DNA of 23,009 bases, taken from an uncultured Rhodospirillaceae bacterium (GTDB lineage Bacteria; Pseudomonadota; Alphaproteobacteria; Rhodospirillales; UBA2165). A program made the translations under genes and the position numbers. Below the pieces are notes generated by a model. It saw only the letters and a program-made list of their open reading frames with translations. It was not told where the DNA came from and did no database searches. Shown here one piece after another: positions 1 through 8,533 of the stretch. Numbering within the stretch: position 1 is the stretch's first letter; each line of letters starts with the position of its first letter. The stretch lies in assembly GCA_913041095.1 (NCBI GenBank), contig CAJWIB010000008.1:1-23009 (forward strand). The letters run 5' to 3'.

Positions 1-5
1 AATAT

Positions 6-59
6 TGGTTGCGGGGGTAGGATTTGAACCTACGACCTTCAGGTTATGAGCCTGAATAT
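6..59 (-). tRNA. tRNA-Met (initiator type), 3'-half remnant
   Basis: Read on the minus strand, 6-55 contains the anticodon arm with loop CTCATAA (anticodon CAT), variable region, T arm (stem GTAGG/CCTAC, loop TTCAAAT) and the 3' acceptor strand CCCCGCA followed by A and an encoded CCA at 6-8. This half matches the alphaproteobacterial initiator tRNA as I remember it. The 5' half (about 56-95) does not: there is no strand fully complementary to the 3' acceptor strand (best alignment 5 of 7 pairs) and no normal initiator D arm, although a TTGCC/GGCAA stem sits roughly where a D arm would be. I therefore read it as a displaced tRNA 3' end, as left by tyrosine-recombinase integration, not a working tRNA. 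A divergent but functional tRNA cannot be excluded. Confidence 0.6.
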
Positions 60-109
60 TGCCTGCCCTGAGGCAACTACCGCCCAAACTGCGTGAAAAT
101 CCCCGTGAT

Positions 110-131
110 TGTGTCCACAGTGTGTCCATAG
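110..131. repeat. Two tandem 11-bp repeats beside the tRNA remnant
   Basis: TGTGTCCACAG (110-120) is followed directly by TGTGTCCATAG (121-131), 10 of 11 identical. Short direct repeats of this kind next to a tRNA 3' fragment resemble arm-type binding sites of integrases, but no integrase gene lies in the window, so the role is inferred. Confidence 0.5.
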
Positions 132-197
132 GCGCAGAACAAGGAATGCCGTTGCTCGCCAGAACGGACAAAATCCCAAGGTCTCCTTAGAAAAAGA

Positions 198-272
198 TGG
201 TGGGCGCGGTAGGGTTTGAACCTACGACCCCCTCGATGTCACCGAGGTGCTCTCCCGCTGAGCTACGCGCCC
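198..272 (-). tRNA. tRNA-Val (anticodon GAC)
   Basis: The minus strand folds as a complete cloverleaf. The acceptor stem is GGGCGCG/CGCGCCC (266-272 with 202-208), the D arm begins TAGCTCAGCGGGAGAGC, the anticodon stem is CCTCG/CGAGG around loop GTGACAT (anticodon GAC, Val), and the T arm is GTAGG/CCTAC with loop TTCAAAC. The discriminator A and an encoded CCA lie at 198-201. A T-run follows the 3' end (rc of 191-195), which could help termination. It lies in the same orientation as the tRNA-Met remnant to its left. Confidence 0.95.
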
Positions 273-316
273 ATTGAAAAAGCTGCTGTATGTGACGGCC
301 CTTTAATGGAGTGGGT

Positions 317-344
317 TTTATATTGATTTTTGAAGATTGTGCAA
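317..344 (-). promoter_or_regulatory. Candidate sigma-70 promoter for tRNA-Val
   Basis: On the minus strand, TTGCAC (339-344) and TATAAA (317-322) are separated by 16 bp. The -10 box ends 44 bp upstream of the mature tRNA 5' end, which leaves room for a short 5' leader. The boxes are close to consensus; the assignment is by inspection only. Confidence 0.5.
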
Positions 345-415
345 GCATCTGATAGATAGCGTAGAGACCATTCGATCACTATTTCATGTACTGACAAGTG
401 ACGCCCAACCAACTA

Positions 416-1378
416 ATGTCAATCAATCAAAGATTTATGCTTGCCGGAGGTAAATTGGACAAATCGACGCATATTATTGAGACCGAGGATCCGCTCGATG
501 ATTGCGCTTACGAATTTTCTGGCGATGACTTCAATGTTGCCTTCGAAATCGTTCGCCCACAGGAACAACTAATACCATATGTATTTGCTTCCCCCCACAG
601 TGGCACAAATTACTCAGACTCCTTTGTCAACGCATCAAAGCTTGATCTGATCTCGCTGAGAGGTTCGGAAGATAGCTTTGTTGATGATCTCTTTAGCAAT
701 GTGCCTAATTGCGGCGCGCCATTGCTTAAAGCATTATTCCCGCGAGCCTATGTTGATCCCAACCGGGAGGCGTACGAGCTCGACCCCCGGATGTTTAAAG
801 ATTATTTGCCAAGATATGCTAACACTTCCAGTCCTAGGGTATTTGCCGGGCTCGGCACGATCCCGCGCGTGGTTACTAACGGCGATGAAATTTACCGTCA
901 TAAAATAACCTTCGCTGAAGGTAAAAAACGTATAGAAAATTTCTATTTCCCCTATCATACCGCGTTGCAGCGGTTGATCGATGAAACCAAATTGTTGTTC
1001 GGCAAATGTATTTTGATCGACTGTCATTCTATGCCATCAATCGGTGGTCCGATGGATAATGATAAGGGAAACCAGCGCGTTGATGTCGTGCTTGGCAATA
1101 AATTTGGCGAGGCTTGTTCCCCTAAATTAATTAACTTCGTCGAAGATCATTTCAAAGCGCAAGGGATGATTGTCCAGCGCAACCAGCCCTTCGCCGGCGG
1201 CTATACAACCCGTCATTATGGCTCGCCCGAAACGGGTATCCATGCCCTCCAAATTGAAATCAACCGCGCACTTTATATGAACGAAGCATCAATTACCCGC
1301 CATGCCGGTTATGACGACTTCAAAGCCAAGGTATCTGCTCTGTTAATGGCTGTCGCTGAAACTAATTTTACACTTTAA
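416..1378 (+). CDS. N-formylglutamate amidohydrolase family protein
   Basis: This is a HutG-like amidohydrolase (N-formylglutamate to glutamate plus formate in the classic family member; substrate here unproven). Family motifs in order are FASPHSG and the nearby SEDSFVDDLF block in the N-terminal part, AYVDPNRE, LIDCHSMPS (metal-site region), GNQRVDVVLG, and C-terminal GGYTTRHYGSP with LQIEINRALYM. I use the ATG at 416; an in-frame GTG at 398 and ATG at 437 are alternatives, and none has a clear ribosome-binding site. The first ~30 residues precede the conserved fold. There are no other histidine-degradation genes nearby, so a hut role is not supported by context; members are often found as stand-alone hydrolases. 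No terminator is evident before the decayed cyclase downstream. Confidence 0.87.
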   Translation: MSINQRFMLAGGKLDKSTHIIETEDPLDDCAYEFSGDDFNVAFEIVRPQEQLIPYVFASPHSGTNYSDSFVNASKLDLISLRGSEDSFVDDLFSNVPNCGAPLLKALFPRAYVDPNREAYELDPRMFKDYLPRYANTSSPRVFAGLGTIPRVVTNGDEIYRHKITFAEGKKRIENFYFPYHTALQRLIDETKLLFGKCILIDCHSMPSIGGPMDNDKGNQRVDVVLGNKFGEACSPKLINFVEDHFKAQGMIVQRNQPFAGGYTTRHYGSPETGIHALQIEINRALYMNEASITRHAGYDDFKAKVSALLMAVAETNFTL

Positions 1379-1468
1379 ATAGCCGTTTTTCCTCTAAATT
1401 GGCACATTTGTTGCTCTTATATCTATAAGCCCAAAAAATGGTCAAAATATAGGTGTGAAAAATGGTGT

Positions 1469-2449
1469 GTGAAATTACCGAATATATTCGTCGCCATTGG
1501 TATTGCGATTAGCGTGCTATTGTTTCTGGAAATCTTTGCTTTTAGTGATATCCGAAAATTACAGGGCATCACGTCTGAGCAAGCGTTTTCATTTGATTTG
1601 TTGCTGATAACCGTGATCGCCGGCTCTTCTTATTAATTTAATCAGAAAAATCTTTCCCGCCCGATTTAAACTCTTTTGGCATCAATGCGTGAAGTTGGCC
1701 GCGGCAATCTTGATACCCGGCGGCTATCTTAACCGATGATGAAATCAGCAGCCTCGCCGGTAATTTTAATGATATGGTAGAGCAGGTCAGGGACCGGTAT
1801 TTTTTTAAAGAGACTTTTGGTCGCTATTTCCCTGGAGCGATTACCGCCTCAATTATCGAAAATAAAGATGAGTTTAAAGCGCAACACCGATTGGCGACGA
1901 TACTTTATACGGACATAGAAGCTTTTACGACGATTTGTGAAAGCCTGTCCCCTGACGATGTGGTTAAATCTACTCAACGAATATTCTCCTCTTTTGGTTG
2001 AGATTATTAACCGCCATGGCGGCGTCGTAAATCAATTCCAAGGCGATGCCATGCTGGTGACCTTCACTATACCGGTGGTCGATGCCAATCATGCGGCAGA
2101 TGCGGTCCAGACCGCAGTTGAAATTCAACTGGCCTTAGCCGAACACATTTTTTGTTACGGTGAGAAGATGGTCACCCGGATCGGCGTTAATACCGGCAAT
2201 GTTGTCGCCGGATCAGTAGGCGTCAATGATCGCTTAAATTACACGGTCCATGGTGATGCCGTAAACGTTGCAGCCCGCTTGGACAACCTCAACAAGGAGT
2301 TGAGCTCGCGCGTAACGATCTCTGAAGAAACTAAAAGTCTGGCTGAATCTAAATGGGATTCAATTGTTGATTTTAATGCCAAAGGTGAATTACTTATTCG
2401 GAGTAAGTCAGAAGCGGTTAAAGTTTACGAAGTAATAAGTAAAAGTTAG
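1469..2449 (+). pseudogene. Decayed class III adenylate/guanylate cyclase (TM-HAMP-cyclase)
   Basis: Fragments in shifting frames rebuild a membrane-bound cyclase. From 1469 (GTG) comes a hydrophobic helix (FVAIGIAISVLLFLEIFAF) and a second one that hits TAA near 1636. HAMP-like pieces follow (MREVGRGNLDTR, then TDDEISSLAGNFNDMV in another frame, about 1685-1780). The cyclase domain runs from 1774, with LYTDIEAFT carrying the first metal Asp. Near 1967 a further one-base shift separates SPDDVVK from LLNEYSPLLVEII, after which 1975-2449 stays open, with QGDAML (second metal Asp) and NYTVHGDAVNVAARL (substrate Asp and transition-state Asn/Arg). The usual substrate Lys before GDA is Gln here. 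At least four lesions make the full product untranslatable. The cyclase half alone is well conserved, so decay looks recent. Assembly errors could mimic single shifts but hardly four. Confidence 0.85.
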
Positions 2450-2463
2450 AGGATTGGTATTGA

Positions 2464-3177
2464 ATGACCCAACAGAGTTCATCAGATTGGCACAGTAGCC
2501 CCAAACGATCTCATGCTGATATTATCGAAGAATTGCTAGAACCAAATGGCGCTAAAACTATCGATGTCGGATGTGGTGCAGGTAAGATTACCCGGCTGCT
2601 AACCGAAATGGGCGCTGAGGTTACTGGTATTGACCCTGGTGAGCGCCAATTGGCGCGGGCGCGCGCCGCTACACCAGTTGGCAATGAAACCTTTGTCGAG
2701 GGCGTTGCTGAAAATTTGCCATTCGACGATCAATCGATGGATATTGTACTATTTTTCAACAGCTTTCACCACATTCCAAAAAATGACCTGGCCGCAGCGA
2801 TTAAAGAAACTCACCGGGTGCTTCAACCTGGAGGTAAGCTTTATTTTGCTGAGCCGGTCGCCGATGGGCCGCAGTTTGAAATGAGCCGTTTGATAAATGA
2901 TGAAACCGAGATTCGCGCTTTCGCGTATGAGGTAATTAAATCGGTTCCCGAAAATGGCTTTAAAACCATTACGGAAATTACGTATATCACGGAAAACCAA
3001 CACGAAAATTTCGAGTCTTTTAAAACTAATTCGACGTCGATTAATCCTGCACGAGACGCCATATTCGAAAAATATGATCAGGAAATTCGCGAACAATTTG
3101 AAAGGTTTAGCCGCAAAGAAAACGGCCAGTATATTTTTGACCTGCCAATACGCGGAAATTTATTTGCCCGGCTTTAA
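2464..3177 (+). CDS. Class I SAM-dependent methyltransferase (Methyltransf_11 type)
   Basis: A 237-residue protein with the Rossmann methyltransferase signature. Motif I is TIDVGCGAG (residues 32-40), the acidic end of strand 2 is VTGIDPGE, the motif II region is AENLPFDDQSMDIVLFFNSF, and the post-motif segment ETHRVLQPGGKLYFAEP matches UbiE/Methyltransf_11 enzymes. A likely ribosome-binding site AGAGGA lies just before the ATG and overlaps the stop of the preceding cyclase pseudogene, so the two were probably cotranscribed. The acceptor substrate cannot be read from sequence. The C-terminal 80 residues are charged and carry no motif I recognise. Confidence 0.88.
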   Translation: MTQQSSSDWHSSPKRSHADIIEELLEPNGAKTIDVGCGAGKITRLLTEMGAEVTGIDPGERQLARARAATPVGNETFVEGVAENLPFDDQSMDIVLFFNSFHHIPKNDLAAAIKETHRVLQPGGKLYFAEPVADGPQFEMSRLINDETEIRAFAYEVIKSVPENGFKTITEITYITENQHENFESFKTNSTSINPARDAIFEKYDQEIREQFERFSRKENGQYIFDLPIRGNLFARL

Positions 3178-3563
3178 CGGCGCACGCCCCCTAACGCATA
3201 CCCCTTTATTCTTATATGCTATGGTATTCCACAATTAAAATAGATCTTTACATAACCTACATAAAGTCCACAGAAACGGCAGATTTCTGCCTAAAATAGT
3301 ATGCGAGTATGATCTAGAAAAAAATTATTTTATTATCTCTTTTTAGTTTAATTACCAGTTCCTTTTTAATTATTTTACCCAAACCTGTCGAAGTGGCAAA
3401 GTGCGATAAATTGCTCGATGTTGAGTGGTAGAGTAAGTCCCACGCAAAAGTTATTGTGACGGTCGACAGAAGCTAAAAGGGAAATTGGCAAAAGTATATT
3501 GGCCGTTGGCAATCCTATCGTGACAGGATGCAAAACCTGCTAGCAAGACTGAACACCCTCAGT
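3178..3563. other. AT-rich intergenic region between convergent genes
   Basis: No convincing gene or RNA is seen. It contains a 14-bp dyad GGCAGATTTCTGCC (3278-3291) nested with a hairpin CAGAAA/TTTCTG (3271-3289), an AT-rich stretch at 3300-3380, and an imperfect hairpin around 3512-3532 (ATCCT/AGGAT). Since it separates a plus gene and a minus gene tail to tail, these may be weak termination structures; none has a clean T-run after a GC-rich stem. Confidence 0.4.
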
Positions 3564-5666
3564 TTATGAGAGTGTGTAATCCCCAAATCCCTTACCTTCT
3601 TCGGCTAGAGATTTCAGCAAAGCGGATGGCATGACCCAATCGCCGTAGCGTTCATGCAGCTCGCAGACTTTTTCGTATATCTTCGACAAGCCGATCAAAT
3701 CGGCATAGAACATTGGCCCGCCCCAATAGCGTGGGAAGCCGTAGCCGTAGTGCCACACCACGTCGATGTCCGCGGCACGAATTGCCAACCCCTCTTCCAG
3801 CACCATGGCGCCGGTATTTATCATTGAATAAAGATACGTCTCGAGAATCTCTTCATCTGAAAAATCGCGACGCTCAAAGCCCAACTCAGCGGAAGTTTTG
3901 ATGATTAATTCTTCAGTAAACGAATCAGGCTCACCTTTGCGGCTGCCATCTTCATATTTGTACCAGCCAGCTTTTGTTTTCTGACCATAGCGGCCAGTCT
4001 CGTAAAGCCGGTCGAGAATAACCGATTGGCGACGGTCGCCATAAAGTTTTTTCTGTTGCTGGCGCACTAGATAACGTACATCGACACCAGCCAGATCATT
4101 CATGGCGAATGGTCCCATGGGGAAGCCGAAATCATAGATGACTTTGTCAATCTGCCACGGCAACGCACCTTCTTCGACCATAAATTCAGCAATGCGGGCT
4201 GCGGGGTGAAGCATTCGATTGCCGACAAAGCCATCACCCACGCCAACCAACACGCCAATTTTACGAATTGTCTTGGCGAGTCCCATAATCGTCGCAATGG
4301 TTTCCTTGGAGCTGTCTTTGGTTCTGACATTCTCCATCAGCTTCATGATATTTGCTGGGCTAAAGAAATGAGTGCCACAAACTTTGTCCGGCCGGTTCGT
4401 GGATGTGGCAATTTCATTGATATCCAACGTCGACGTATTACTTGCCAATATTGCATCCGGTTTACAGACTTTATCGAGCTCAGCGAAAATTTTCTTCTTT
4501 AACTCTATCTCTTCAAAGACGGCTTCGATAACAATATCAACATCCGCCAGATCGGCATAATCAGTGGTACCCGAGATCAGGCTCATACATTGATCCATTT
4601 TTTCCTGGGTAATCCGGCCACGTGAAACCGAACCGGCATAGTTGGCTTTTACTTTCTCAAGCCCGGCATCAAGTACATCCTGGGCGATATCGACGACGAC
4701 GACAGGAATGCCGGCATTGGCGAAATTCATCGCAATACCGCCGCCCATCGTGCCACTGCCGATAATCGCAGCCTTTTTGATCTCTTGAACCAGCGTATCT
4801 TTTGGTACATCCGGAATTTTCGCCACATCACGTTCAGCAAAGAACATATGGCGCATTGATTTTGCTTCTGCCGTCATCATCAACCGCTCAAATGTTTCAC
4901 GCTCAAAAGCGAGACCTTCAACGATGTCCAATTTGGTCGAGGCTTCAACCGTATTGATGCATTCAAAGGGCGACCTCATGTTGCGCGACTTTGGTGCTAC
5001 TTTCTTGCGCCAATCTTCAAAAATCTGCGGATCGACATTGCTGATTTTATCGTTCTTTGCGCCCGTTTGAAGCGGCGCTTCACCACTGTCGGCTTTTTGT
5101 TCAGCAAGTTCGATAGCGCGCGCCACCAAATCACCCTCAACCACTTCATCAATGGCGCCATATTCAAGCGCGGTTGCTGCATCAATCGGATTCCCACCAA
5201 CAATCATTACCAAAGCTTTTTCAATACCGACCAGCCGCGGCAATCTTTGCGTACCACCGCCGCCCGGGATAAAGCCAAGATGCACTTCAGGTTGACCAAC
5301 GCTCACCGTCGGTGCGGCAATCCGGTAATGACAGCCCATCGCCAGCTCCATGCCGCCGCCAAGCGCTAAGCCGTTCAAAGCTGCGACAATGGGTTTTGGT
5401 GCCAATTCCATTTCCCTGATAAGGGCGTCGAGTTCAGGTACATCATCTGGTCGAGGCAGACCAAATTCACTGATATCAGCACCAGCAACAAACATGCGAC
5501 CAGCTCCCGTAATAACAACACTTTTGCAGTTATCATCTGCCATGCAAGCGTTGAAATTGTCTGAAATGCCTTTAACGACAGCGAAACTCAGCGCATTGGC
5601 CGGCGGGTTGTTGATGGTAATGATGCCGATCGCACCTTGATTTTCAAATTTAATAACGTCAGTCAT
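3564..5666 (-). CDS. Bifunctional enoyl-CoA hydratase / 3-hydroxyacyl-CoA dehydrogenase (FadJ/FadB alpha-type)
   Basis: This 700-residue multifunctional beta-oxidation enzyme hydrates enoyl-CoA and oxidises L-3-hydroxyacyl-CoA with NAD. The N-terminal crotonase domain (about 1-190) has GGGMELAMGC and VGQPEVHLGFIPGGGG, with both catalytic Glu present. The NAD-binding fold starts with IIGSGTMGGGIAMNFANAG (about residue 300). LASNTSTLDINEIA and THFFSPANIMKLMENV (catalytic His and Glu) follow, and then the two 3HCDH C-terminal segments (GDGFVGNRM; FGFPMGPFAMNDLAG). The length fits the 700-residue alphaproteobacterial form. It lies 38 bp after the Xi-class GST and ends the minus-strand catabolic series. 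It could process CoA thioesters from the ring-cleavage route or general fatty acids; no thiolase is adjacent. An imperfect hairpin spans its stop codon. Confidence 0.95.
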   Translation of the reverse strand: MTDVIKFENQGAIGIITINNPPANALSFAVVKGISDNFNACMADDNCKSVVITGAGRMFVAGADISEFGLPRPDDVPELDALIREMELAPKPIVAALNGLALGGGMELAMGCHYRIAAPTVSVGQPEVHLGFIPGGGGTQRLPRLVGIEKALVMIVGGNPIDAATALEYGAIDEVVEGDLVARAIELAEQKADSGEAPLQTGAKNDKISNVDPQIFEDWRKKVAPKSRNMRSPFECINTVEASTKLDIVEGLAFERETFERLMMTAEAKSMRHMFFAERDVAKIPDVPKDTLVQEIKKAAIIGSGTMGGGIAMNFANAGIPVVVVDIAQDVLDAGLEKVKANYAGSVSRGRITQEKMDQCMSLISGTTDYADLADVDIVIEAVFEEIELKKKIFAELDKVCKPDAILASNTSTLDINEIATSTNRPDKVCGTHFFSPANIMKLMENVRTKDSSKETIATIMGLAKTIRKIGVLVGVGDGFVGNRMLHPAARIAEFMVEEGALPWQIDKVIYDFGFPMGPFAMNDLAGVDVRYLVRQQQKKLYGDRRQSVILDRLYETGRYGQKTKAGWYKYEDGSRKGEPDSFTEELIIKTSAELGFERRDFSDEEILETYLYSMINTGAMVLEEGLAIRAADIDVVWHYGYGFPRYWGGPMFYADLIGLSKIYEKVCELHERYGDWVMPSALLKSLAEEGKGFGDYTLS

Positions 5667-5704
5667 TTATTGAGGTCTCTCTTTACTAGGGTTTTTATAA
5701 TTGA

Positions 5705-6688
5705 TTAGGCTTTTATAATCTTATCCCGGTCATGGGGTTGATTAAAATCAAGCGCCGGTCCTTTGGCGACAATGCCAAGCGGATTTACCTGGGGCATAAG
5801 GTGGTAATAGCCACGCTTTATATGATCAAAATTGGTGACTTCGGCCACACCTGGATGCTGATACAGCTCAAGAGTAAAGTTCCATAAATTGGGATACTCA
5901 TAGATATGCTTTTTGTTACATTTGAAATGGCCGTAATAAACGATATCGAAGCGCAGCAGTGTCGAAAACAAGCGCCAATCGGCTTCCGTCAGTCGATCAC
6001 CAACCAGATAGCGCTGCTGAGCGAGGCGCTCTTCCAAATCATCAAGCGTGTTGAACAAATTATCAAATGCTTCCTCGTATGCCTCTTGGGTTGCGGCAAA
6101 GCCGGTGCGGTAAACGCCATTGTTTACATTGGCATAGACGGTTTCATTAATCACATCGATATCTGAACTAAGCTCGACCGGATAATAGTCGTTGTTGTTA
6201 TTGGTTAGCCCGTCAAAGGATGAGTTAAACATTCTAATAATCTCGGAAGATTCATTGCTGACAATGGTTTGCTCTTTTTTATCCCAGAGTGTCGGTACGG
6301 TAACGCGACCGGTATAAGCCGGCTCCGCCTTGGTATAAAGCTCATGGAGATGGTGGATATTGTTAACGCTATCGGGGACCGCGCCCGGTTCGTCATTAAA
6401 CGTCCAGCCTTCATCTTTATAAGTCGAGCCGCCAACCGCAATACTGATGATGCCCTCTAGCCCTTTGAGCTTACGAAACACGACCGAGCGGTAGGCCCAC
6501 GGGCAATTATGAGTAACATAGAGATGATAGCGGTCCGGCTCAGCCTTGAAACCTTTCTGACCGTCGGGTCCGGCAGAGCCATCCGGTGTGATCCAATGCC
6601 TAAAAATGCTCTCCGGACGGACAAACTTGCCATCTTTATTGCGGAATTTGTCGTCGTCTGCCCAATTTCCGTCAATGAGCATACCCAT
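5705..6688 (-). CDS. Xi-class glutathione S-transferase (glutathionyl-hydroquinone reductase, YqjG/ECM4 family)
   Basis: The 327-residue length is typical of the Xi class. The catalytic motif CPWAYR has its Cys at residue 62, equivalent to the reactive Cys of E. coli YqjG. The family-typical IRHW-like segment (IFRHWITPDG) precedes it, and SNESSEIIRMFN binds the glutathione gamma-glutamyl end. The helical C-terminal half carries the Tyr-rich region (YYGHFKCNKKHIYEYPNLW). These enzymes use glutathione to reduce glutathionyl-(hydro)quinones to hydroquinones. Its place beside ring-cleavage genes fits a role in handling quinones from catecholic substrates, though that is inferred. GGTGAGG lies 6-10 bases before the ATG at 6688 and supports this start; a second ATG lies two codons in. 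Confidence 0.92.
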   Translation of the reverse strand: MGMLIDGNWADDDKFRNKDGKFVRPESIFRHWITPDGSAGPDGQKGFKAEPDRYHLYVTHNCPWAYRSVVFRKLKGLEGIISIAVGGSTYKDEGWTFNDEPGAVPDSVNNIHHLHELYTKAEPAYTGRVTVPTLWDKKEQTIVSNESSEIIRMFNSSFDGLTNNNNDYYPVELSSDIDVINETVYANVNNGVYRTGFAATQEAYEEAFDNLFNTLDDLEERLAQQRYLVGDRLTEADWRLFSTLLRFDIVYYGHFKCNKKHIYEYPNLWNFTLELYQHPGVAEVTNFDHIKRGYYHLMPQVNPLGIVAKGPALDFNQPHDRDKIIKA

Positions 6689-6795
6689 TAAAGCCTCACC
6701 AAATTAAATTCTAGGAATTAATTCGTATACCGAACAATCTTGGGGGCAGTTGATAGCCTATGACCTAGGAAGAGTCACGAACATTTGCGGCCTAG

Positions 6796-7668
6796 TTATT
6801 GCCTCTCGCAACGCGCAATATAGATAACGGATGCCAAGACAACCGCGCCACCAATTAAGGTGAACACATTTGGTACATCGCTAAACAGAAAATAACCAAC
6901 AATCGCAGCCCAGATAAGACGGGTAAAGGAAATCGGTTCAATGATACTGATATCAGCAAGCTTAACTGACCAAGTCATGGCAAAATGATTCATTATCGTG
7001 ACGACGGATAGGGCGATGATCCAGACGGTCTGTTCCCAATTGGGTAATTGCCAAAAAAATAAAGCGACCGGAAACGCCACAACGGCAGTCCAAACAGCTT
7101 GCCAAAAAACTACAGATTCCGGCGCCTCGGTTCGTGTGATAACTTTAACAACTAATCTGCTACCCGCGAAGCATATGGCGGAAATTAGAATGGCGAGAAC
7201 TCCAGGTGAGATTTCCTCAACCCCCGGCCGAACTATAATCAAAGCACCGATAAGGCCGACGAGTAACGCTCCCCAGCGCCAAGGTTCGGACTTTTCCTTT
7301 AGAAACAGGATGGCCCCGAGCACGGCAAACGTTTGCGCCGTAAAACCTACAGCGGTAATTAGATCAAGCGGAATTCTCGGTAATGCCCAAAACCAAGCCG
7401 ACAAAGCAACGGCAAAAAAGAAGCCATTGATAAACTGGAGTCCGGGTCGCGAAGTTCTGATGCCTCTAGTGCCCCGCCGCAATATCCACGGCAGCAACAT
7501 CACCACCATGATAAAGGCGCGAATAAAGTTAAGAAAAAACGGGTGCAGTTCCTGACCGAGCTGTTTGCCGATGGCGCCATTGAACGCCAGTAAAAGCGCT
7601 GATAGCAAGGCCAGAGAAATACCGGTAATACTGTCAGATTGGCCACCAAAGAGTTTGATGTTCCTCAT
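6796..7668 (-). CDS. EamA/DMT-superfamily membrane transporter
   Basis: A 290-residue, very hydrophobic protein with about ten predicted membrane segments in two EamA repeats (residues ~15-150 and ~155-285). The first starts ITGISLALLSALLLAFNGA and ends LLVGLIGALIIVRPG, the usual repeat end; the second ends LIGGAVVLASVIYIA. Family members export or import small metabolites; the substrate is not readable. The ATG lies 5 bases after the stop of the FAH-family gene and has no strong Shine-Dalgarno, so translational coupling is likely. It could carry an aromatic acid or pathway intermediate. A 107-bp gap follows before the GST. Confidence 0.88.
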   Translation of the reverse strand: MRNIKLFGGQSDSITGISLALLSALLLAFNGAIGKQLGQELHPFFLNFIRAFIMVVMLLPWILRRGTRGIRTSRPGLQFINGFFFAVALSAWFWALPRIPLDLITAVGFTAQTFAVLGAILFLKEKSEPWRWGALLVGLIGALIIVRPGVEEISPGVLAILISAICFAGSRLVVKVITRTEAPESVVFWQAVWTAVVAFPVALFFWQLPNWEQTVWIIALSVVTIMNHFAMTWSVKLADISIIEPISFTRLIWAAIVGYFLFSDVPNVFTLIGGAVVLASVIYIARCERQ

Positions 7669-7673
7669 TAGAG

Positions 7674-8522
7674 TTATTCGGCAGCGACTGTATTCGACAA
7701 TTTGCCAATACTGGGAATTTCAACTTCAACCACATCACCTGGTTTGAGCCAGTCTTTTTTTTCTGTACCGATAATCGAGCCCGCCGGACTACCGGTAGCA
7801 ATCATGTCGCCGGGCTCAAGCTGAGTAAACTTCGACGTATGAGCAATCAGATATTTGGTATCAAAAATCATCAGATCGGTGCCGGCATCCTGCATCACCG
7901 TACCATTGCGCCGCGTGTAGATGTGCTGTACTGCTGGATCGTCGACTTCATCCGCCGTCGCAATCCACGGGCCAATACCGCCCGAGCGGTAAAAGTTTTT
8001 GGCTGGCGTATTTTGCGTACCCATCGCCATCCAGTCACGCACGCTACCTTCGTTCATAATCGTATAGCCGACAATATAATCAAGCGCGTTATCTTCCGAA
8101 ATATGGCGCCCGCCTTTACCAATAACCGCAACCAGCTCGCCTTCATAGTCAAACTGCTCACCTGCCTTGGGATCGAGAATGTCCTGGTTGTGGGCGGAGA
8201 AACCGCTGACGAAACGGCCGAAGATACTTGGATATTTCAATGGCCCGCCTTCTTCGACGACTTCGTGATAAGCCCGGTAGTTCCGGCCTGCGCACATGAT
8301 CTTTTGCACATTGGGAATGGGAAGATCATATTCGATCGCATCTAACGCATGATCAGCAGCCTCGCCTGCAAGCGACTTTAATTGATCCAGCGCATCAGCG
8401 GCAATGACGTCGCGCAATGTCGGGTATTGTTCGGCGAGCCGGGCCGAAGCATCGACAACACCATCATCTGTAACCACGCCATAGCAAACCTTACCGTCGG
8501 CTTTATAGCTTATAAGCTTCAT
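7674..8522 (-). CDS. Fumarylacetoacetate hydrolase-family hydrolase/isomerase
   Basis: A 282-residue FAH-fold enzyme. It has a small N-terminal domain (1-70) and then the catalytic domain starting KIMCAGRNYRAYHEV. The metal-binding FDYEGELVAVIGKGG (two Glu) and the C-terminal GDMIATGSPAG loop are typical. Relatives include HpaG/HpcE (opening of the homoprotocatechuate pathway intermediate), ureidoglycolate lyase and acylpyruvate hydrolase. Next to an extradiol dioxygenase, hydratase and decarboxylase, a role in processing a ring-fission product is the best reading, but the exact reaction is open. AAGGGGAA lies 6-7 bases before the ATG. The gene follows the SDR by 11 bp and precedes the EamA gene by 5 bp. 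Confidence 0.9.
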   Translation of the reverse strand: MKLISYKADGKVCYGVVTDDGVVDASARLAEQYPTLRDVIAADALDQLKSLAGEAADHALDAIEYDLPIPNVQKIMCAGRNYRAYHEVVEEGGPLKYPSIFGRFVSGFSAHNQDILDPKAGEQFDYEGELVAVIGKGGRHISEDNALDYIVGYTIMNEGSVRDWMAMGTQNTPAKNFYRSGGIGPWIATADEVDDPAVQHIYTRRNGTVMQDAGTDLMIFDTKYLIAHTSKFTQLEPGDMIATGSPAGSIIGTEKKDWLKPGDVVEVEIPSIGKLSNTVAAE

Positions 8523-8533
8523 TTAGATTCCCC

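Noticed and set aside
3271..3291. Hairpin CAGAAA/TTTCTG as a terminator of the methyltransferase gene
   Set aside because: It lies about 95 bp downstream, the stem is weak and no T-run follows; kept only as a note on the intergenic region.
6998..7555. Long open frame (185 codons) on the plus strand
   Set aside because: It is wholly antisense to the EamA transporter gene, has no family motif and a composition typical of a reverse frame.
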